NCBI RefSeq assembly: GCF_014646195.1
Contig: NZ_BMMZ01000001.1
Coordinates: 558,001 to 622,000, forward strand
DNA: 64,000 nt
Origin: Microlunatus endophyticus
GTDB lineage: Bacteria > Actinomycetota > Actinomycetes > Propionibacteriales > Propionibacteriaceae
Reading direction: 5' to 3'
This document shows positions 27,448 to 36,405 of the stretch, piece by piece. The notes under the pieces are model-generated. The model made no database searches, was not told the DNA's origin, and saw only the letters and a list, made by a program, of their open reading frames with translations. Each line of letters starts with the position of its first letter. Positions within the stretch are counted from its first letter, which is position 1. The position numbers were made by a program, and so were the translations under genes.

Positions 27448-28602
27448 TCACGCCCCGGCCGGGATCCCCGATGACAGCAACTCGGCCCGCTCGGCAAGAG
27501 ACTGGCCGGCAGGCACGGCATTGACCAGGACGCCCTGGATAGCGTGGTAGATGTCGGGTTTCCCGACGAAGAGTGTGCTCGCCGGTCCGCCGTCCGGGCC
27601 GATCTCGTGGTGCCAGCTGCCGTGCTCGGTATCGCAGAACAGGCCGGCGGCCAGGGCCCGATAGCGGTCCAGGTGGCGGGCTGCCTCGGTGTTCTGGTCT
27701 GCGGCCAGGACGGCCGCCGAGGCGACGGCCTCGACGTGCACCCAGTGCAGCCGCACCTCGGCAACCGGCGTGCCGTCGGGTTCCATCGTGTAGACGAATC
27801 CCCAGTCCTCGCGGAATCCGCGCTGGGCCGCGTCGAACAATCCGCCTGCGGCTTCGCCCAGCCAGTCCGGAGCCTCGGGTCCAAGGGCTCGGCGGAGCTC
27901 GAGCAGCAGCCGCGACCACTCCAGCTGGTGACCCGGAGTGACACCGTACGGCCGGAACTCGTCCAGCGGGCGGTCCCGGTTGAAGTGCGGCAGCGGCGTC
28001 AGGTCGGCGGCGAAGTGCTCCGGTAGCATCCAGCCGGCGGCTCGCGCCGCGTGGTTGATGAAGGTGTCCGCCAATCGCAGCGCCCGCCGAGCCCAGCGCT
28101 GGTCGCGGCGTAGATGATCAGCGGCGAGCATCGCCTCGACCGCGTGCATGTTTACGTTGACGCCGATGTAGTCCTCGGTGTCGGAGGCCTGGTAGCGAAC
28201 ATGATCAGGACTGATCAGGAAATGTCGTTGCCACCGATCGATCGCCTGGTGCAGCAGATCGTCGGCCCGGCTGATCCCCGCCTCGGTGGCGGTCGCTGCG
28301 GCGGCGACGGTGAAACACAGGTCGTAACCACTGACGATCGAAGGCAGCGTCCGGGAAAGATGATCAACGGCGTGGCGGGCCAGTGCCGCATAGTCGTCGT
28401 CTCCGAACAGGATCGACCCGACCGCGAAGCTGATACCCATCCGCGCGGTGATCATGGTCTCGGCTCCGGAGCCGGCCAGCCCGCCGTGATCATCGAGTCG
28501 TCCGAAGCCTTCGGGCAGACGCGCAGGGACGGCGAATTCGAGCAACTCCCTGATGTGGCCCTGTGGGTCACGCCATGGATCGCCCGGCAACTGAGTGGAC
28601 AC
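27448..28602 (-). CDS. AGE-family sugar isomerase/epimerase
   Basis: A 384-residue member of the N-acylglucosamine 2-epimerase/mannose isomerase/YihS superfamily, an (alpha/alpha)6 barrel that interconverts aldose and ketose sugars. Recognisable catalytic features are RMGISFAVG near the N-terminus, DTEDYIGVNVNMHAVEAMLA, the GHQLEWSRLLLEL motif with catalytic His/Glu, and KPDIYHAIQ near the C-terminus. Which sugar it uses (mannose, sulfoquinovose or N-acylglucosamine) cannot be told. The GTG at 28602 is preferred because longer forms overlap the divergent pip gene. lhr starts 37 bases downstream. Confidence 0.83.
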   Translation of the reverse strand: MSTQLPGDPWRDPQGHIRELLEFAVPARLPEGFGRLDDHGGLAGSGAETMITARMGISFAVGSILFGDDDYAALARHAVDHLSRTLPSIVSGYDLCFTVAAAATATEAGISRADDLLHQAIDRWQRHFLISPDHVRYQASDTEDYIGVNVNMHAVEAMLAADHLRRDQRWARRALRLADTFINHAARAAGWMLPEHFAADLTPLPHFNRDRPLDEFRPYGVTPGHQLEWSRLLLELRRALGPEAPDWLGEAAGGLFDAAQRGFREDWGFVYTMEPDGTPVAEVRLHWVHVEAVASAAVLAADQNTEAARHLDRYRALAAGLFCDTEHGSWHHEIGPDGGPASTLFVGKPDIYHAIQGVLVNAVPAGQSLAERAELLSSGIPAGA

Positions 28603-28645
28603 CCGACCATCATCCAGCTGCCTGATCGGTCCGTAGGTTGGGGGC

Positions 28646-29586
28646 ATGCAGTTTCCACCCATCGAGCCGTACGACTCCGGCCTGCTCCGCGTCAACGATC
28701 ACGACGAGATCTACTGGGAGACCTCCGGAAATCCCAACGGGGCACCGGTGCTCTATCTCCACGGCGGACCAGGCGGGGGACTCGGTAGGGGCGGCTATCG
28801 TCGGCGCTGCGATCCGGACCGGCATCTGATCATCGGACTCGACCAGCGCGGATGCGGCCGGTCACGGCCGCTGGCGATCGATGTACTGGACCGGATCGGC
28901 GGCAACACCACTCCGGCGCTGATAGCCGACATCGAGACGCTTCGCGGGTATCTCGGTGTCGAGCAATGGCTGGTGACGGGCGTTTCGTGGGCTGCAGCCT
29001 GGCCCAGGCGTACGCGATCGCCCACCCGGATCGGGTGAGCGGACTGGTGCTGATGGCCGTCACCACGACGAGCCGCGACGAAGTCGATTGGATCACCGAG
29101 GGCGTCGGCCGCATCTTTCCCGAGGCCTGGAACGAATTCGACCTGGCTTCAGGGCGAGAGAATGGCGAGCGGCTCGTCGAGGCATACGCCCGGCGCTTGG
29201 TCAGCACCGACGCAGAGGATCGGTGGGCGGCGGCCCAGGCTTGGAACGCCTGGGAGGACGTGCACATCTCCCTGAGCCCGGGATGGCAGCCGAGCAGCGG
29301 ACCAGTGGATCCTGTCCGGGCGCGCAACTTCGCGACGCTGGTGACGCACTACTGGTCGCACGACGGATTCCTTGTCGGTCACCAGTCGATCATGAACCGG
29401 CTGGATCGGATCGCGGAACTGTCTGCGGTGCTGATCCACGGCAGACGGGACGTCAGCGGACCTGCGATCACACCGTGGCTGTTGCACCAACAGTGGCCGG
29501 CCAGCGAATTGATCATCATCGACGAGGGCCACGGTGGGGAGATCATGATCGAGGCGACGGTAGACGCTATCGCGCGACTGACCTGA
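28646..29586 (+). pseudogene. pip: Proline iminopeptidase, frameshifted
   Basis: Proline iminopeptidase removes N-terminal proline from peptides. The first frame (28646-29038) carries the family N-terminus, HGGPGGGLGRGG oxyanion motif and LDQRGCGRS, then reads LVTGVSW into nonsense. The correct continuation, GCSLAQAYAIAHPDRVSGLV and the rest with GRRDVSGP and the catalytic EGHGGE, lies in another frame ending at 29586. The break is at the nucleophile elbow GVSWG, in a GGG run at 28989-28991 where a fourth G would restore one 313-residue protein. This is either a recent pseudogene or a base-calling error. A -10 TAGGTT (28634-28639) precedes the ATG. Confidence 0.8.
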
Positions 29587-29639
29587 TTCCGTCCCAAGAG
29601 GTTGGATCGCCGATGCCGACACGTAGGCTGGGCGCCATC

Positions 29640-29834
29640 ATGCGCGAGACGGAATTCTGGGAGCGGATGCGCACCCACCTCGGCCCGGTCTACAGCCAGG
29701 TCTGGGCCAGCCAACACAACCTCAGCGAGCTCGGCGACCGGACGGTCGACGAGGCGATGGCGGCCGGGATCGACTGCAAGACCATCTGGCGCGCCGTCTG
29801 GGAAGCGCTCGAACTCCCCGCCAGCGAGCGCTGA
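29640..29834 (+). CDS. DUF3046 family protein
   Basis: A 64-residue protein matching the actinobacterial DUF3046 pattern throughout: RETEFWERMRTHLGP at the start, then WASQH, LSELGDRTVDEAM, and the ending WRAVWEALELPAS. Function unknown. In mycobacteria the corresponding gene sits next to recA; here recA is some 19 kb away, with accessory genes in between. The ATG at 29640 begins exactly at the conserved sequence; a -10-like TAGGCT (29624-29629) lies ten bases upstream. Confidence 0.88.
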   Translation: MRETEFWERMRTHLGPVYSQVWASQHNLSELGDRTVDEAMAAGIDCKTIWRAVWEALELPASER

Positions 29835-29836
29835 GC

Positions 29837-30376
29837 TCAGACCTCGATGGCGTCACTGATGGCGCCGACGAAGTCCCTGAGGTCGTCGGGCGTCCGCGAG
29901 GTGATCAAGGTGAAGCCGCCGGTGTTGTCGACGACGACCGACTCGTCCGACCACGAGCCGCCCGCGTTGCGGATGTCGGTCTGCAGGGAGGCGTACGAGG
30001 TCAGCGACTTGCCCTTGACCGCGCCGGCCTCGAGCACCGCCCAGGGGCCGTGGCAGATCGCCGCGACCGGGCGTCCGGTGCCGGCGAAATCCCTGATGAT
30101 CGAAAGGGCCGTGTCGTCCTGGCGCAGAGTGTCGGCGTTCAGGGTGCCGCCGGGAATGATCAGGACGTCGTAATCACCGGGATCGACCTCGTCCAGGGAC
30201 GCTGTGGGCTGCACCACCTTCCCGGGGTCCTTGTCACCGACCAGGGTCTGGATCGGGTCCTTGGACTGGGCGGCGACGGTCACGTCGACTCCCTGGGAGC
30301 TCAACTTCTCGACGGGAACGACCAACTCGTCCTGTTCGACGCCGTAGTTCGTGCTGATCGTGAGTGCTTTGGCCAT
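29837..30376 (-). CDS. DJ-1/PfpI family protein
   Basis: A 179-residue type 1 glutamine-amidotransferase-like protein of the DJ-1/PfpI/YhbO group, which includes deglycases and general stress proteins. The nucleophile elbow is AAICHGPW near residue 106 with the catalytic Cys and following His; an acidic residue lies in the N-terminal third as usual, and VLIIPGG precedes. The 3' end is two bases from the stop of DUF3046. It is downstream of pepC but separated from it by a hairpin, so it is probably its own unit. Partner and substrate unknown. Confidence 0.88.
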   Translation of the reverse strand: MAKALTISTNYGVEQDELVVPVEKLSSQGVDVTVAAQSKDPIQTLVGDKDPGKVVQPTASLDEVDPGDYDVLIIPGGTLNADTLRQDDTALSIIRDFAGTGRPVAAICHGPWAVLEAGAVKGKSLTSYASLQTDIRNAGGSWSDESVVVDNTGGFTLITSRTPDDLRDFVGAISDAIEV

Positions 30377-30446
30377 GTGCGGCTCGTACCCGGCCGGGAG
30401 GGTCTCGAAAACCTGCCGGAGATGAGTCTCTGATCCGCACCAACGA

Positions 30447-30484
30447 CCGAGATCCGCACCAGCTGCAGCCGGTGCGGATCTCGG
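30447..30484. terminator. Hairpin downstream of pepC
   Basis: CCGAGATCCGCACC (30447-30460) and its exact reverse complement (30471-30484) form a 14-bp stem with a 10-base loop between pepC and the DJ-1 gene on the minus strand. There is no U-tract. The loop-proximal word GATCCGCACCA is also repeated just upstream at 30432-30442. Confidence 0.65.
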
Positions 30485-30521
30485 AATGTGGCGCGGATGT
30501 GCGGATGTCGCCGGGTTCGGC

Positions 30522-31844
30522 TCAGCGACCGGCGAGTGCGCCCATCGGATCCCAGGCGGGCAGCACGACGGGCTCGGTGTCGAGGGCGGCCAGCACCTCG
30601 GCCGGCAGCAGCGACTTGGGTGCGGCGATCTCGAAGACGTACTCGGAGTACCACGAGTCGTTCATGGTGTAGAAACCCTTCTCGGCGCTCTCGTCGCCCC
30701 ACGAGTTCTCCACCCGCCACTTGCGCGGCGTACCGTCGACAAGATCAACGCCGGTGAACAGCATGGCGTGGGTCATCATCGTCTGGTGGTACTCCAGCCG
30801 AGCAGCCTTGTCCAAGCTCAGCTCGGTGTTGTAGACGCCCTCGAGGTCCAACAGCTTGGCGTCCCAGAAGCCACGCTCACGGTCCATCATCTGGCCGACG
30901 TCGCAACCGAACCAGACTGGCTGACCGCTCACGATCAGGTCCGCGGTGAGCTTCTTCATCAGCTCGACGTCGACGTTGAGGTAGACGACCTCAGGAGCAT
31001 CGACGACATTGCCGAGGAGTTCGACGGTGTAGGTCTGGTTGGTCTTGTTGCGGGGGTCGTTCACCAGGCAGATGTAGTCGGCAGGGTCGATTGTCAGGTA
31101 CTTGTCACGGAATTCCTGCGGGGTCAGCCAGCCGTCGCGATGGAACTGCTTGTCCTTGTCGGTCCACTGCCAGAAGAGCTTCTCCGGCGGGGTGCCGAGA
31201 TGCATGCACAGCGCCCGCCAGACCGTGCTCAGAGCGGTCTCGGCGAGCTCGGCGCGGGCATCGGGGTCAGTGGCCACTCGGATGTCGCGGGCGGCGGTGT
31301 GCAGGATCTTGCGCAGCGAGGAGTTCATCTGCCGGGTGCCGGAGGAGCTGATCGTCTCCGGCATTGCCGACTTGGGCACTAGGCCGTGCTTGGCCACGAC
31401 GGCGACGAACATGTTCCACTGGCCGCCGTCGCCCATGCAGTCCTGCAGCAGCGTGGCCAGCGTCCGGTCGTCGGTCGGGCGGTCGGCGAGGTCGATGACC
31501 GACTGCAGGAAGTAGTTGGCGCGTTCGATCTTGTCGAAGAACATCGCGTAGTTCTGGCTGAACTCGAAGTCCTTCACGCCGAGCTTGGCGGCGGTACCGG
31601 CACGCAGCAGATTCAACCCGGCGAACAGCCAACACCGTCCGCTCTGCTTCTGGTTGGTTGCGCCCCAGTCGTCTAGCTTGTGCGACATGGTGGTGTCGAT
31701 CGAGGTCAGCACCTCGCGGTCGAGGGCGACATCCTTCAGTTCGGAGGCGGTCAACGCGTTCTGGAGCAACTTCGCGGTCGGGTCGGCGCTGAATTCCTTC
31801 CGCAGTCGATCAAGGTCGGGTGTGGTGATGGGTTTCGCGGACAT
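30522..31844 (-). CDS. pepC: Aminopeptidase C (bleomycin hydrolase-type cysteine peptidase)
   Basis: A 440-residue papain-fold aminopeptidase of family C1B that works in the cytosol as a self-compartmentalised hexamer. The catalytic triad is visible: NQKQSGRCWLFAGLN (Gln65, Cys71), the His in MMTHAMLFTGV near 360 and the Asn in RVENSWGDE near 385. There is no signal peptide. The ATG at 31844 has GAGGAGA upstream; a -10 TAGCGT with -35 TTGTGG lies about 80 bases before it on the minus strand. It neighbours an oligopeptide transporter, which would supply peptides to such an enzyme. Confidence 0.93.
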   Translation of the reverse strand: MSAKPITTPDLDRLRKEFSADPTAKLLQNALTASELKDVALDREVLTSIDTTMSHKLDDWGATNQKQSGRCWLFAGLNLLRAGTAAKLGVKDFEFSQNYAMFFDKIERANYFLQSVIDLADRPTDDRTLATLLQDCMGDGGQWNMFVAVVAKHGLVPKSAMPETISSSGTRQMNSSLRKILHTAARDIRVATDPDARAELAETALSTVWRALCMHLGTPPEKLFWQWTDKDKQFHRDGWLTPQEFRDKYLTIDPADYICLVNDPRNKTNQTYTVELLGNVVDAPEVVYLNVDVELMKKLTADLIVSGQPVWFGCDVGQMMDRERGFWDAKLLDLEGVYNTELSLDKAARLEYHQTMMTHAMLFTGVDLVDGTPRKWRVENSWGDESAEKGFYTMNDSWYSEYVFEIAAPKSLLPAEVLAALDTEPVVLPAWDPMGALAGR

Positions 31845-31971
31845 GGAGCGGGTGATCTCCTCGGCAGGTAGCGACAGGACGTAGCAACAGACCATGCCAA
31901 CAGCACATGGCGACAAAACGGCTCACCTTTGACGCTAGTCGATCAGTCCAGCCCTCCACAAGCACACATGT

Positions 31972-31990
31972 AACGGTTAGATTAATCGTT
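31972..31990. promoter_or_regulatory. Imperfect inverted repeat, candidate LacI-type operator
   Basis: AACGGTTAGATTAATCGTT is an imperfect palindrome with AACG/CGTT ends, located between the divergent pepC and oligopeptide transporter promoters and 22 bases upstream of the transporter -35 box. It could be the binding site of the LacI-family regulator encoded after the transporter operon; the match is weak. Confidence 0.25.
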
Positions 31991-32012
31991 TTGCCTCATC
32001 TTGTTGCTTCCA

Positions 32013-32040
32013 TTGACACGTGCCGGGGCCATCGACAAAT
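32013..32040 (+). promoter_or_regulatory. Promoter of the oligopeptide transporter operon
   Basis: TTGACA (32013-32018) is a perfect -35; ACAAAT (32035-32040) at 16 bp is an acceptable -10. The start would be about 50 bases before the ATG of the first binding protein. Confidence 0.45.
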
Positions 32041-32099
32041 CTCCATCACCAGACGCGCCCGGGGTCCATGCGGCGCGCACGGACTGAAGGACATGTTTG

Positions 32100-33725
32100 A
32101 TGCGCAAGTTCCGGCTCGCTGTGCTGGTCCTGGCCGCCGCTTCGGCGATGGCGATGTCAGCGTGTGGCGGCTCGACGTCGGGAAGCTCCGGCTCCCAGAC
32201 AGCCACGAAGAAGATCACGATCGCGATCGCCGCCGAGGAGATCCCTTACATCAATCCGCTGAATGACAACGGCAGTCCCGGTATCCAGGTCGCCCAGGCG
32301 CTCTTCGCGCCGCTGGTGCGGACCAATCCGGCTACCGGGAAGCTGCAGGATGTGATCGCACAGTCGGTGACGCCGAATTCGGACAGCACCGTCTGGACGA
32401 TCAAGATCAAGTCTGGCCTGCAGTTCGACGACGGTGAGCCGCTGACCGCCCAGGACTACGTCGATAGCTGGAACATGACCTCCCAGGAATCCCGCGGCTG
32501 GGAGAACGCCGGATTCTTCTCCAAGATCAAGGGTTGGGATGCGATGAATCCCGAGGTGGCAGACGGGAAGAAGCCACCCTCCAACCTGCCGAAGAAGCTC
32601 AGTGGTCTGAAGGTGGTCGACAAGACCACATTCCAGGTCACCCTGGCCCAACCGTTCTCGCAGTTCGGCCTGACGCTGCAGTATCTGGGCGCCGCTCCGA
32701 TGGCCGCGAAGGAGCGCGAGGACCCGGACGCGTACAAGCGCAAGCCGATCGGCATGGGACCGTACAAGCTGAAGACCTCGCCCTGGAAGACGGGTACGGA
32801 TCTTGATCTTGTCAAGAGCCCGACCTACAAGGGCCCGTTCGCGCCACAGGCTGACGAGGTGGTCTTCCAGTTCATCCCCAATGCGGAAACCGCCTACAAC
32901 GACTTCCTGGCCGGCAACATCGACTTCACCGGCGTCCCCGCGAGCAAGATGGGCACGTACAAGCAGGATGCGCCGAACCAGTGGGTCGAGTCACCGGTGG
33001 CCGGCAACGTCTACTACCTGAGCTATCCGTTGTGGGACAAGCAGTACGCCAGCGCCGACGTCCGCAAGGCGATCTCGATGGCCATCAACCGGGATACTTT
33101 CGCCAAGCTCGTCGGGCCGGCGACCGCGGCGCACGGCTACATCGAGGCCGGTCTGGACGGCTACCGTGCCAACTCCTGCGGAACCTCGTGCCAGTACGAC
33201 CCGGCCGTGGCCAAGACCCTGTTGAAGCAGGGCGGTGGCTTCTCCGGACCGCTCAAGATCTATTACGCCAACGACTCGTCGACCGGTCAGGTGTATGCCC
33301 AGGCCATCGGCAACATGATCCGGCAGAACCTCGGGATCAAGGTCACCTACATCGGCAAGACGTCCTCCGACATCTCCGATCTTGCCGATGATCGCAAGCT
33401 CGACGGCCTGCGCTTCTCGGGCTGGGGCCACGACTATCCCTCGATCGAGGACGACATCACTCCGATGTTCGCCTGCTACGGCGACGCCAACTTCTCCCAG
33501 TACTGCAACAAGGCGGTCGACGCCGCGCTGGCGAAGGGCAACAGCGAGTCCGACGAGCAGGCGGCGATCAAGGACTATCAACACGCCGAGGACCTGGCGC
33601 TGGCCGACCTGCCGCTGGCACCGCTCTACAGCGTCTCCGGGGTCGACCTCTACTCGAAGCAGATCAAGCCCCAGGTGTCGAAGTACACCGGCATCTCCGG
33701 GTTGTACGCGACCTTCACCCCTTGA
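32100..33725 (+). CDS. Peptide ABC transporter substrate-binding lipoprotein (copy 1)
   Basis: A 541-residue family 5 extracellular solute-binding protein (OppA/DppA-like). It has a lipoprotein signal ending in AMSACGG (lipobox Cys near residue 21), then the typical two-lobe domain with QSVTPNSDSTVWTIKIKSGL, FDDGEPLTAQDYVDSW and YLGAAPMAAKER. It should capture oligopeptides or similar ligands outside the cell for the downstream permease. GAAGGA precedes the ATG. The next gene encodes a close paralogue of equal length, so this pair arose by tandem duplication. Confidence 0.9.
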   Translation: MRKFRLAVLVLAAASAMAMSACGGSTSGSSGSQTATKKITIAIAAEEIPYINPLNDNGSPGIQVAQALFAPLVRTNPATGKLQDVIAQSVTPNSDSTVWTIKIKSGLQFDDGEPLTAQDYVDSWNMTSQESRGWENAGFFSKIKGWDAMNPEVADGKKPPSNLPKKLSGLKVVDKTTFQVTLAQPFSQFGLTLQYLGAAPMAAKEREDPDAYKRKPIGMGPYKLKTSPWKTGTDLDLVKSPTYKGPFAPQADEVVFQFIPNAETAYNDFLAGNIDFTGVPASKMGTYKQDAPNQWVESPVAGNVYYLSYPLWDKQYASADVRKAISMAINRDTFAKLVGPATAAHGYIEAGLDGYRANSCGTSCQYDPAVAKTLLKQGGGFSGPLKIYYANDSSTGQVYAQAIGNMIRQNLGIKVTYIGKTSSDISDLADDRKLDGLRFSGWGHDYPSIEDDITPMFACYGDANFSQYCNKAVDAALAKGNSESDEQAAIKDYQHAEDLALADLPLAPLYSVSGVDLYSKQIKPQVSKYTGISGLYATFTP

Positions 33726-33837
33726 ACGCGAGGGCTGACACCGAACACCTGACATCCGTTTCCCTGACTTCTCCCGTTCTCACGATTTCTCCCGCCCGAC
33801 CGGAATCTGTGCCGGGCAGCACCCCGAAGGAATGCTT

Positions 33838-35463
33838 ATGCACAAGTCCCGACTCGCTGCCGCATCCATCATCGCGGCTACAGCGTTGGTGGCCTCCGCC
33901 TGCGGTTCCAGCACCAGCGGTTCGAACTCCGACGCAAGTGTCAAGAAGCTGACGATTGCCGACGCGGCCGAGGCGCCGACCTACATCAACCCGTTGAACG
34001 ACAACGGCGCGACCGGTCTCGGTGTCGCCCAGGCGCTGTTCGCACCACTGGTCCGGACCAACCCGGCCACCGGCAAGGTGCAGAACGTGATCGCGCAGTC
34101 GGTGACGCCGAATTCGGACAGCACTGTTTGGACGATCAAGATCAAGCCGGGACTCCAGTTCGACGACGGTGAGCCGTTGACCGCCCAGGACTACGTCGCC
34201 AGCTGGAACATGACCTCCCAGGAGGCGCGCGGCTGGACCAACTCCGGCTTCTTCGCCAAGATCAAGGGCTGGGACAAGATGAATCCGCTGTTGCCCGAGG
34301 GTAAGAAGGCGCCGTCGAATCTGCCCAAGAAGCTCAGCGGGCTGAAGGTGATCGACAAGACGACCTTCCAGGCGACCTTGTCGGTGCCCTTCTCCCAGTT
34401 CGGCCTGACACTGCAGTATCTCGGTGCGGCGCCGATGTCGGCCAAGGAACGCAAGGATCCCGACGCGTACAAACTCAAGCCGATCGGCATGGGCCTGTAC
34501 AAGGTCAAGGGCGGCGTCTGGAAGGTCGGCACGGACCTCGATCTCGTCAAGAGTCCGACATACAAGGGACCGTTCGCGCCGCAGGCCGATGAGGTGGTGT
34601 TCAAGTTCATCCCGAATGCGGAGACCGCTTACAACGACTTCCTGGCCGGCGACGTCGACTTCACGGGCGTGCCGTCGACCAAGATGGGCTCCTACCAACA
34701 GGACGCGCCGGGCCAGTACGTGACCTCCCAGACCGGTGATTTCCTCTGGTACCTGATTCCGCCGCTGTGGGACAAGGACTACCAGAGCGCCGATGTGCGC
34801 AAGGCGCTGTCGATGGCGATCAACCGCACGACCCTCTCCAAGCTGGTCGGTACCGCCACTCCGGCGACTGAGTACGTCCAGCGTGGTGTCGACGGTTTCC
34901 GCGAAGGGACCTGCGGCACCGCCTGCAACTATGACCCGGCCGGTGCGAAATCCCTGCTGCAGCAGGCCGGCGGCTTCAAGGGCGGCCCGCTGAAGATCTA
35001 CTACTCGACCGATTCGGCCACCTCACAGACCTATGCCCAGGCGATCGGCAACATGTTCCGGCAGAATCTCGACATCAAGGTCACCTACGTCGGCAAGACC
35101 TCCTCCGAGATCAACGACCTCGCCTCCGACCACAAGGTGGACGGCGTCCGGATCGGTGGCTGGGGATTCGACTACCCGTCGATCGAGGACGATCTCACTC
35201 CGATCCTTGCCTGCCAGGCCGATTACAACCCTGAGGGCTACTGCAACAAGAAGGTCGACGCATTGCTCGCCGAGGGCAACTCCCAGTCCGACTCGCAGAA
35301 GGCGATCGGCATATACCAGCAGGCCGAGGACCTGGCGATGAAGGATCTGCCGAACATCCCCCTCTACGAGACCAAGAGCATCTACCTCTACTCCAAGAGG
35401 ATCAAGCCGCTGAATTCCAAGTACACCGGCATTTCCGCGCTGTACTCGACCTTCACCTCCTGA
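33838..35463 (+). CDS. Peptide ABC transporter substrate-binding lipoprotein (copy 2)
   Basis: A 541-residue paralogue of the preceding binding protein, with the same lipobox type (VASACGS) and long stretches of identical sequence such as YINPLNDNG and AQALFAPLVRTNPATGK. Differences concentrate around the presumed ligand cleft, for example NVYYLSYPL in copy 1 against DFLWYLIPP here. It may therefore accept other ligands for the same permease. The ATG at 33838 has AAGGA at proper spacing, better than the ATG six bases earlier. It is followed by the permease genes after 18 bases. Confidence 0.9.
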   Translation: MHKSRLAAASIIAATALVASACGSSTSGSNSDASVKKLTIADAAEAPTYINPLNDNGATGLGVAQALFAPLVRTNPATGKVQNVIAQSVTPNSDSTVWTIKIKPGLQFDDGEPLTAQDYVASWNMTSQEARGWTNSGFFAKIKGWDKMNPLLPEGKKAPSNLPKKLSGLKVIDKTTFQATLSVPFSQFGLTLQYLGAAPMSAKERKDPDAYKLKPIGMGLYKVKGGVWKVGTDLDLVKSPTYKGPFAPQADEVVFKFIPNAETAYNDFLAGDVDFTGVPSTKMGSYQQDAPGQYVTSQTGDFLWYLIPPLWDKDYQSADVRKALSMAINRTTLSKLVGTATPATEYVQRGVDGFREGTCGTACNYDPAGAKSLLQQAGGFKGGPLKIYYSTDSATSQTYAQAIGNMFRQNLDIKVTYVGKTSSEINDLASDHKVDGVRIGGWGFDYPSIEDDLTPILACQADYNPEGYCNKKVDALLAEGNSQSDSQKAIGIYQQAEDLAMKDLPNIPLYETKSIYLYSKRIKPLNSKYTGISALYSTFTS

Positions 35464-35481
35464 GGACTCGCTGACCCACCG

Positions 35482-36405
35482 ATGCTCGGATACATCCTTC
35501 GACGGATCGCCGCTGCGATCCCGATCGGCCTGATCGTCACCTTCGGGGTGTTCGCGCTCGTCTTCCTGATGCCGGGTGATCCCATCCGGGCCCTGGCAGG
35601 AGACAAGCCCTTCCCCCCGACGGTGATGGCGGCCAAACGTGCCCAGTTCCACCTCGACGACCCGTTCTTCGTCCAGTACCTACTGATGATGCGGGACACC
35701 TTCACCGGACATTTCGGCACCACGTTCGCCGGTGCCGACATCGGCGAGCAGCTGAAGCTGCGGATCCCGGTCACCCTCCGACTGGCCCTGCTGTCCTACT
35801 TCTTCGAGTGGTTGTGCGGTCTGCTCTTCGGTATCTACGCCGGCTTCCGCCGCAACGGCATCGTCGATCGGCTGCTGCTGCTGGCCACACTGCTGATCCT
35901 GGCGATCCCTTCGCTGGTGTCGACCTTCACGGCGCAGTACGTCTTCGGCGTCAAGCTGAAGTGGCTTCCGGTGTCGGGGATCCTGGACGGCTTCCCGACG
36001 TCGTACCTGTTGCCGGCCATGGTGATCGGAGTGCTCGGCTTCGCCGGGCTCGGCCGGTTGACCCGAACGTCGGTGGTGGAGACCGTGAATGCCGATTTCG
36101 TCAAGACGGCACGCTCGAAGGGATTGTCCGAAGGCAGGATCCTCTGGCGACACATCCTGCCGAATGCGCTGCTGCCGGTGATCACCTATCTCGGTCTTGA
36201 TCTTGCCGGCATGTTCGCCGGCGCGATCATCACCGAGAGCATCTTCAATCTGCCCGGACTGGGTCAGTTCCTGTTCCAGTCCATCCAGATGAAGGAGGGC
36301 GGAGTGGTGGTCATCCTCACGACGCTGGCATTCGTCTCCTTCATCGTGATCAACCTGCTCGTCGACGTCCTGTACGGCGTCGTTGACCCGAGGGTGCGCG
36401 CATGA
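35482..36405 (+). CDS. Peptide ABC transporter permease, OppB/DppB type
   Basis: A 307-residue inner-membrane permease. The N-terminus MLGYILRRIAAAIPIGLIV is the family hallmark, with about six membrane helices and the EAA loop VKTARSKGLSEGRILWRHILPN that docks on the ATPase. It pairs with the next permease to form the channel. The start follows the second binding-protein stop by 18 bases, and the end overlaps the next gene by ATGA. Confidence 0.92.
   Translation: MLGYILRRIAAAIPIGLIVTFGVFALVFLMPGDPIRALAGDKPFPPTVMAAKRAQFHLDDPFFVQYLLMMRDTFTGHFGTTFAGADIGEQLKLRIPVTLRLALLSYFFEWLCGLLFGIYAGFRRNGIVDRLLLLATLLILAIPSLVSTFTAQYVFGVKLKWLPVSGILDGFPTSYLLPAMVIGVLGFAGLGRLTRTSVVETVNADFVKTARSKGLSEGRILWRHILPNALLPVITYLGLDLAGMFAGAIITESIFNLPGLGQFLFQSIQMKEGGVVVILTTLAFVSFIVINLLVDVLYGVVDPRVRA

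Noticed and set aside
22791..27944. A longer lhr start at 27944
   Set aside because: The upstream 178 codons overlap the AGE-family gene and carry no helicase sequence.
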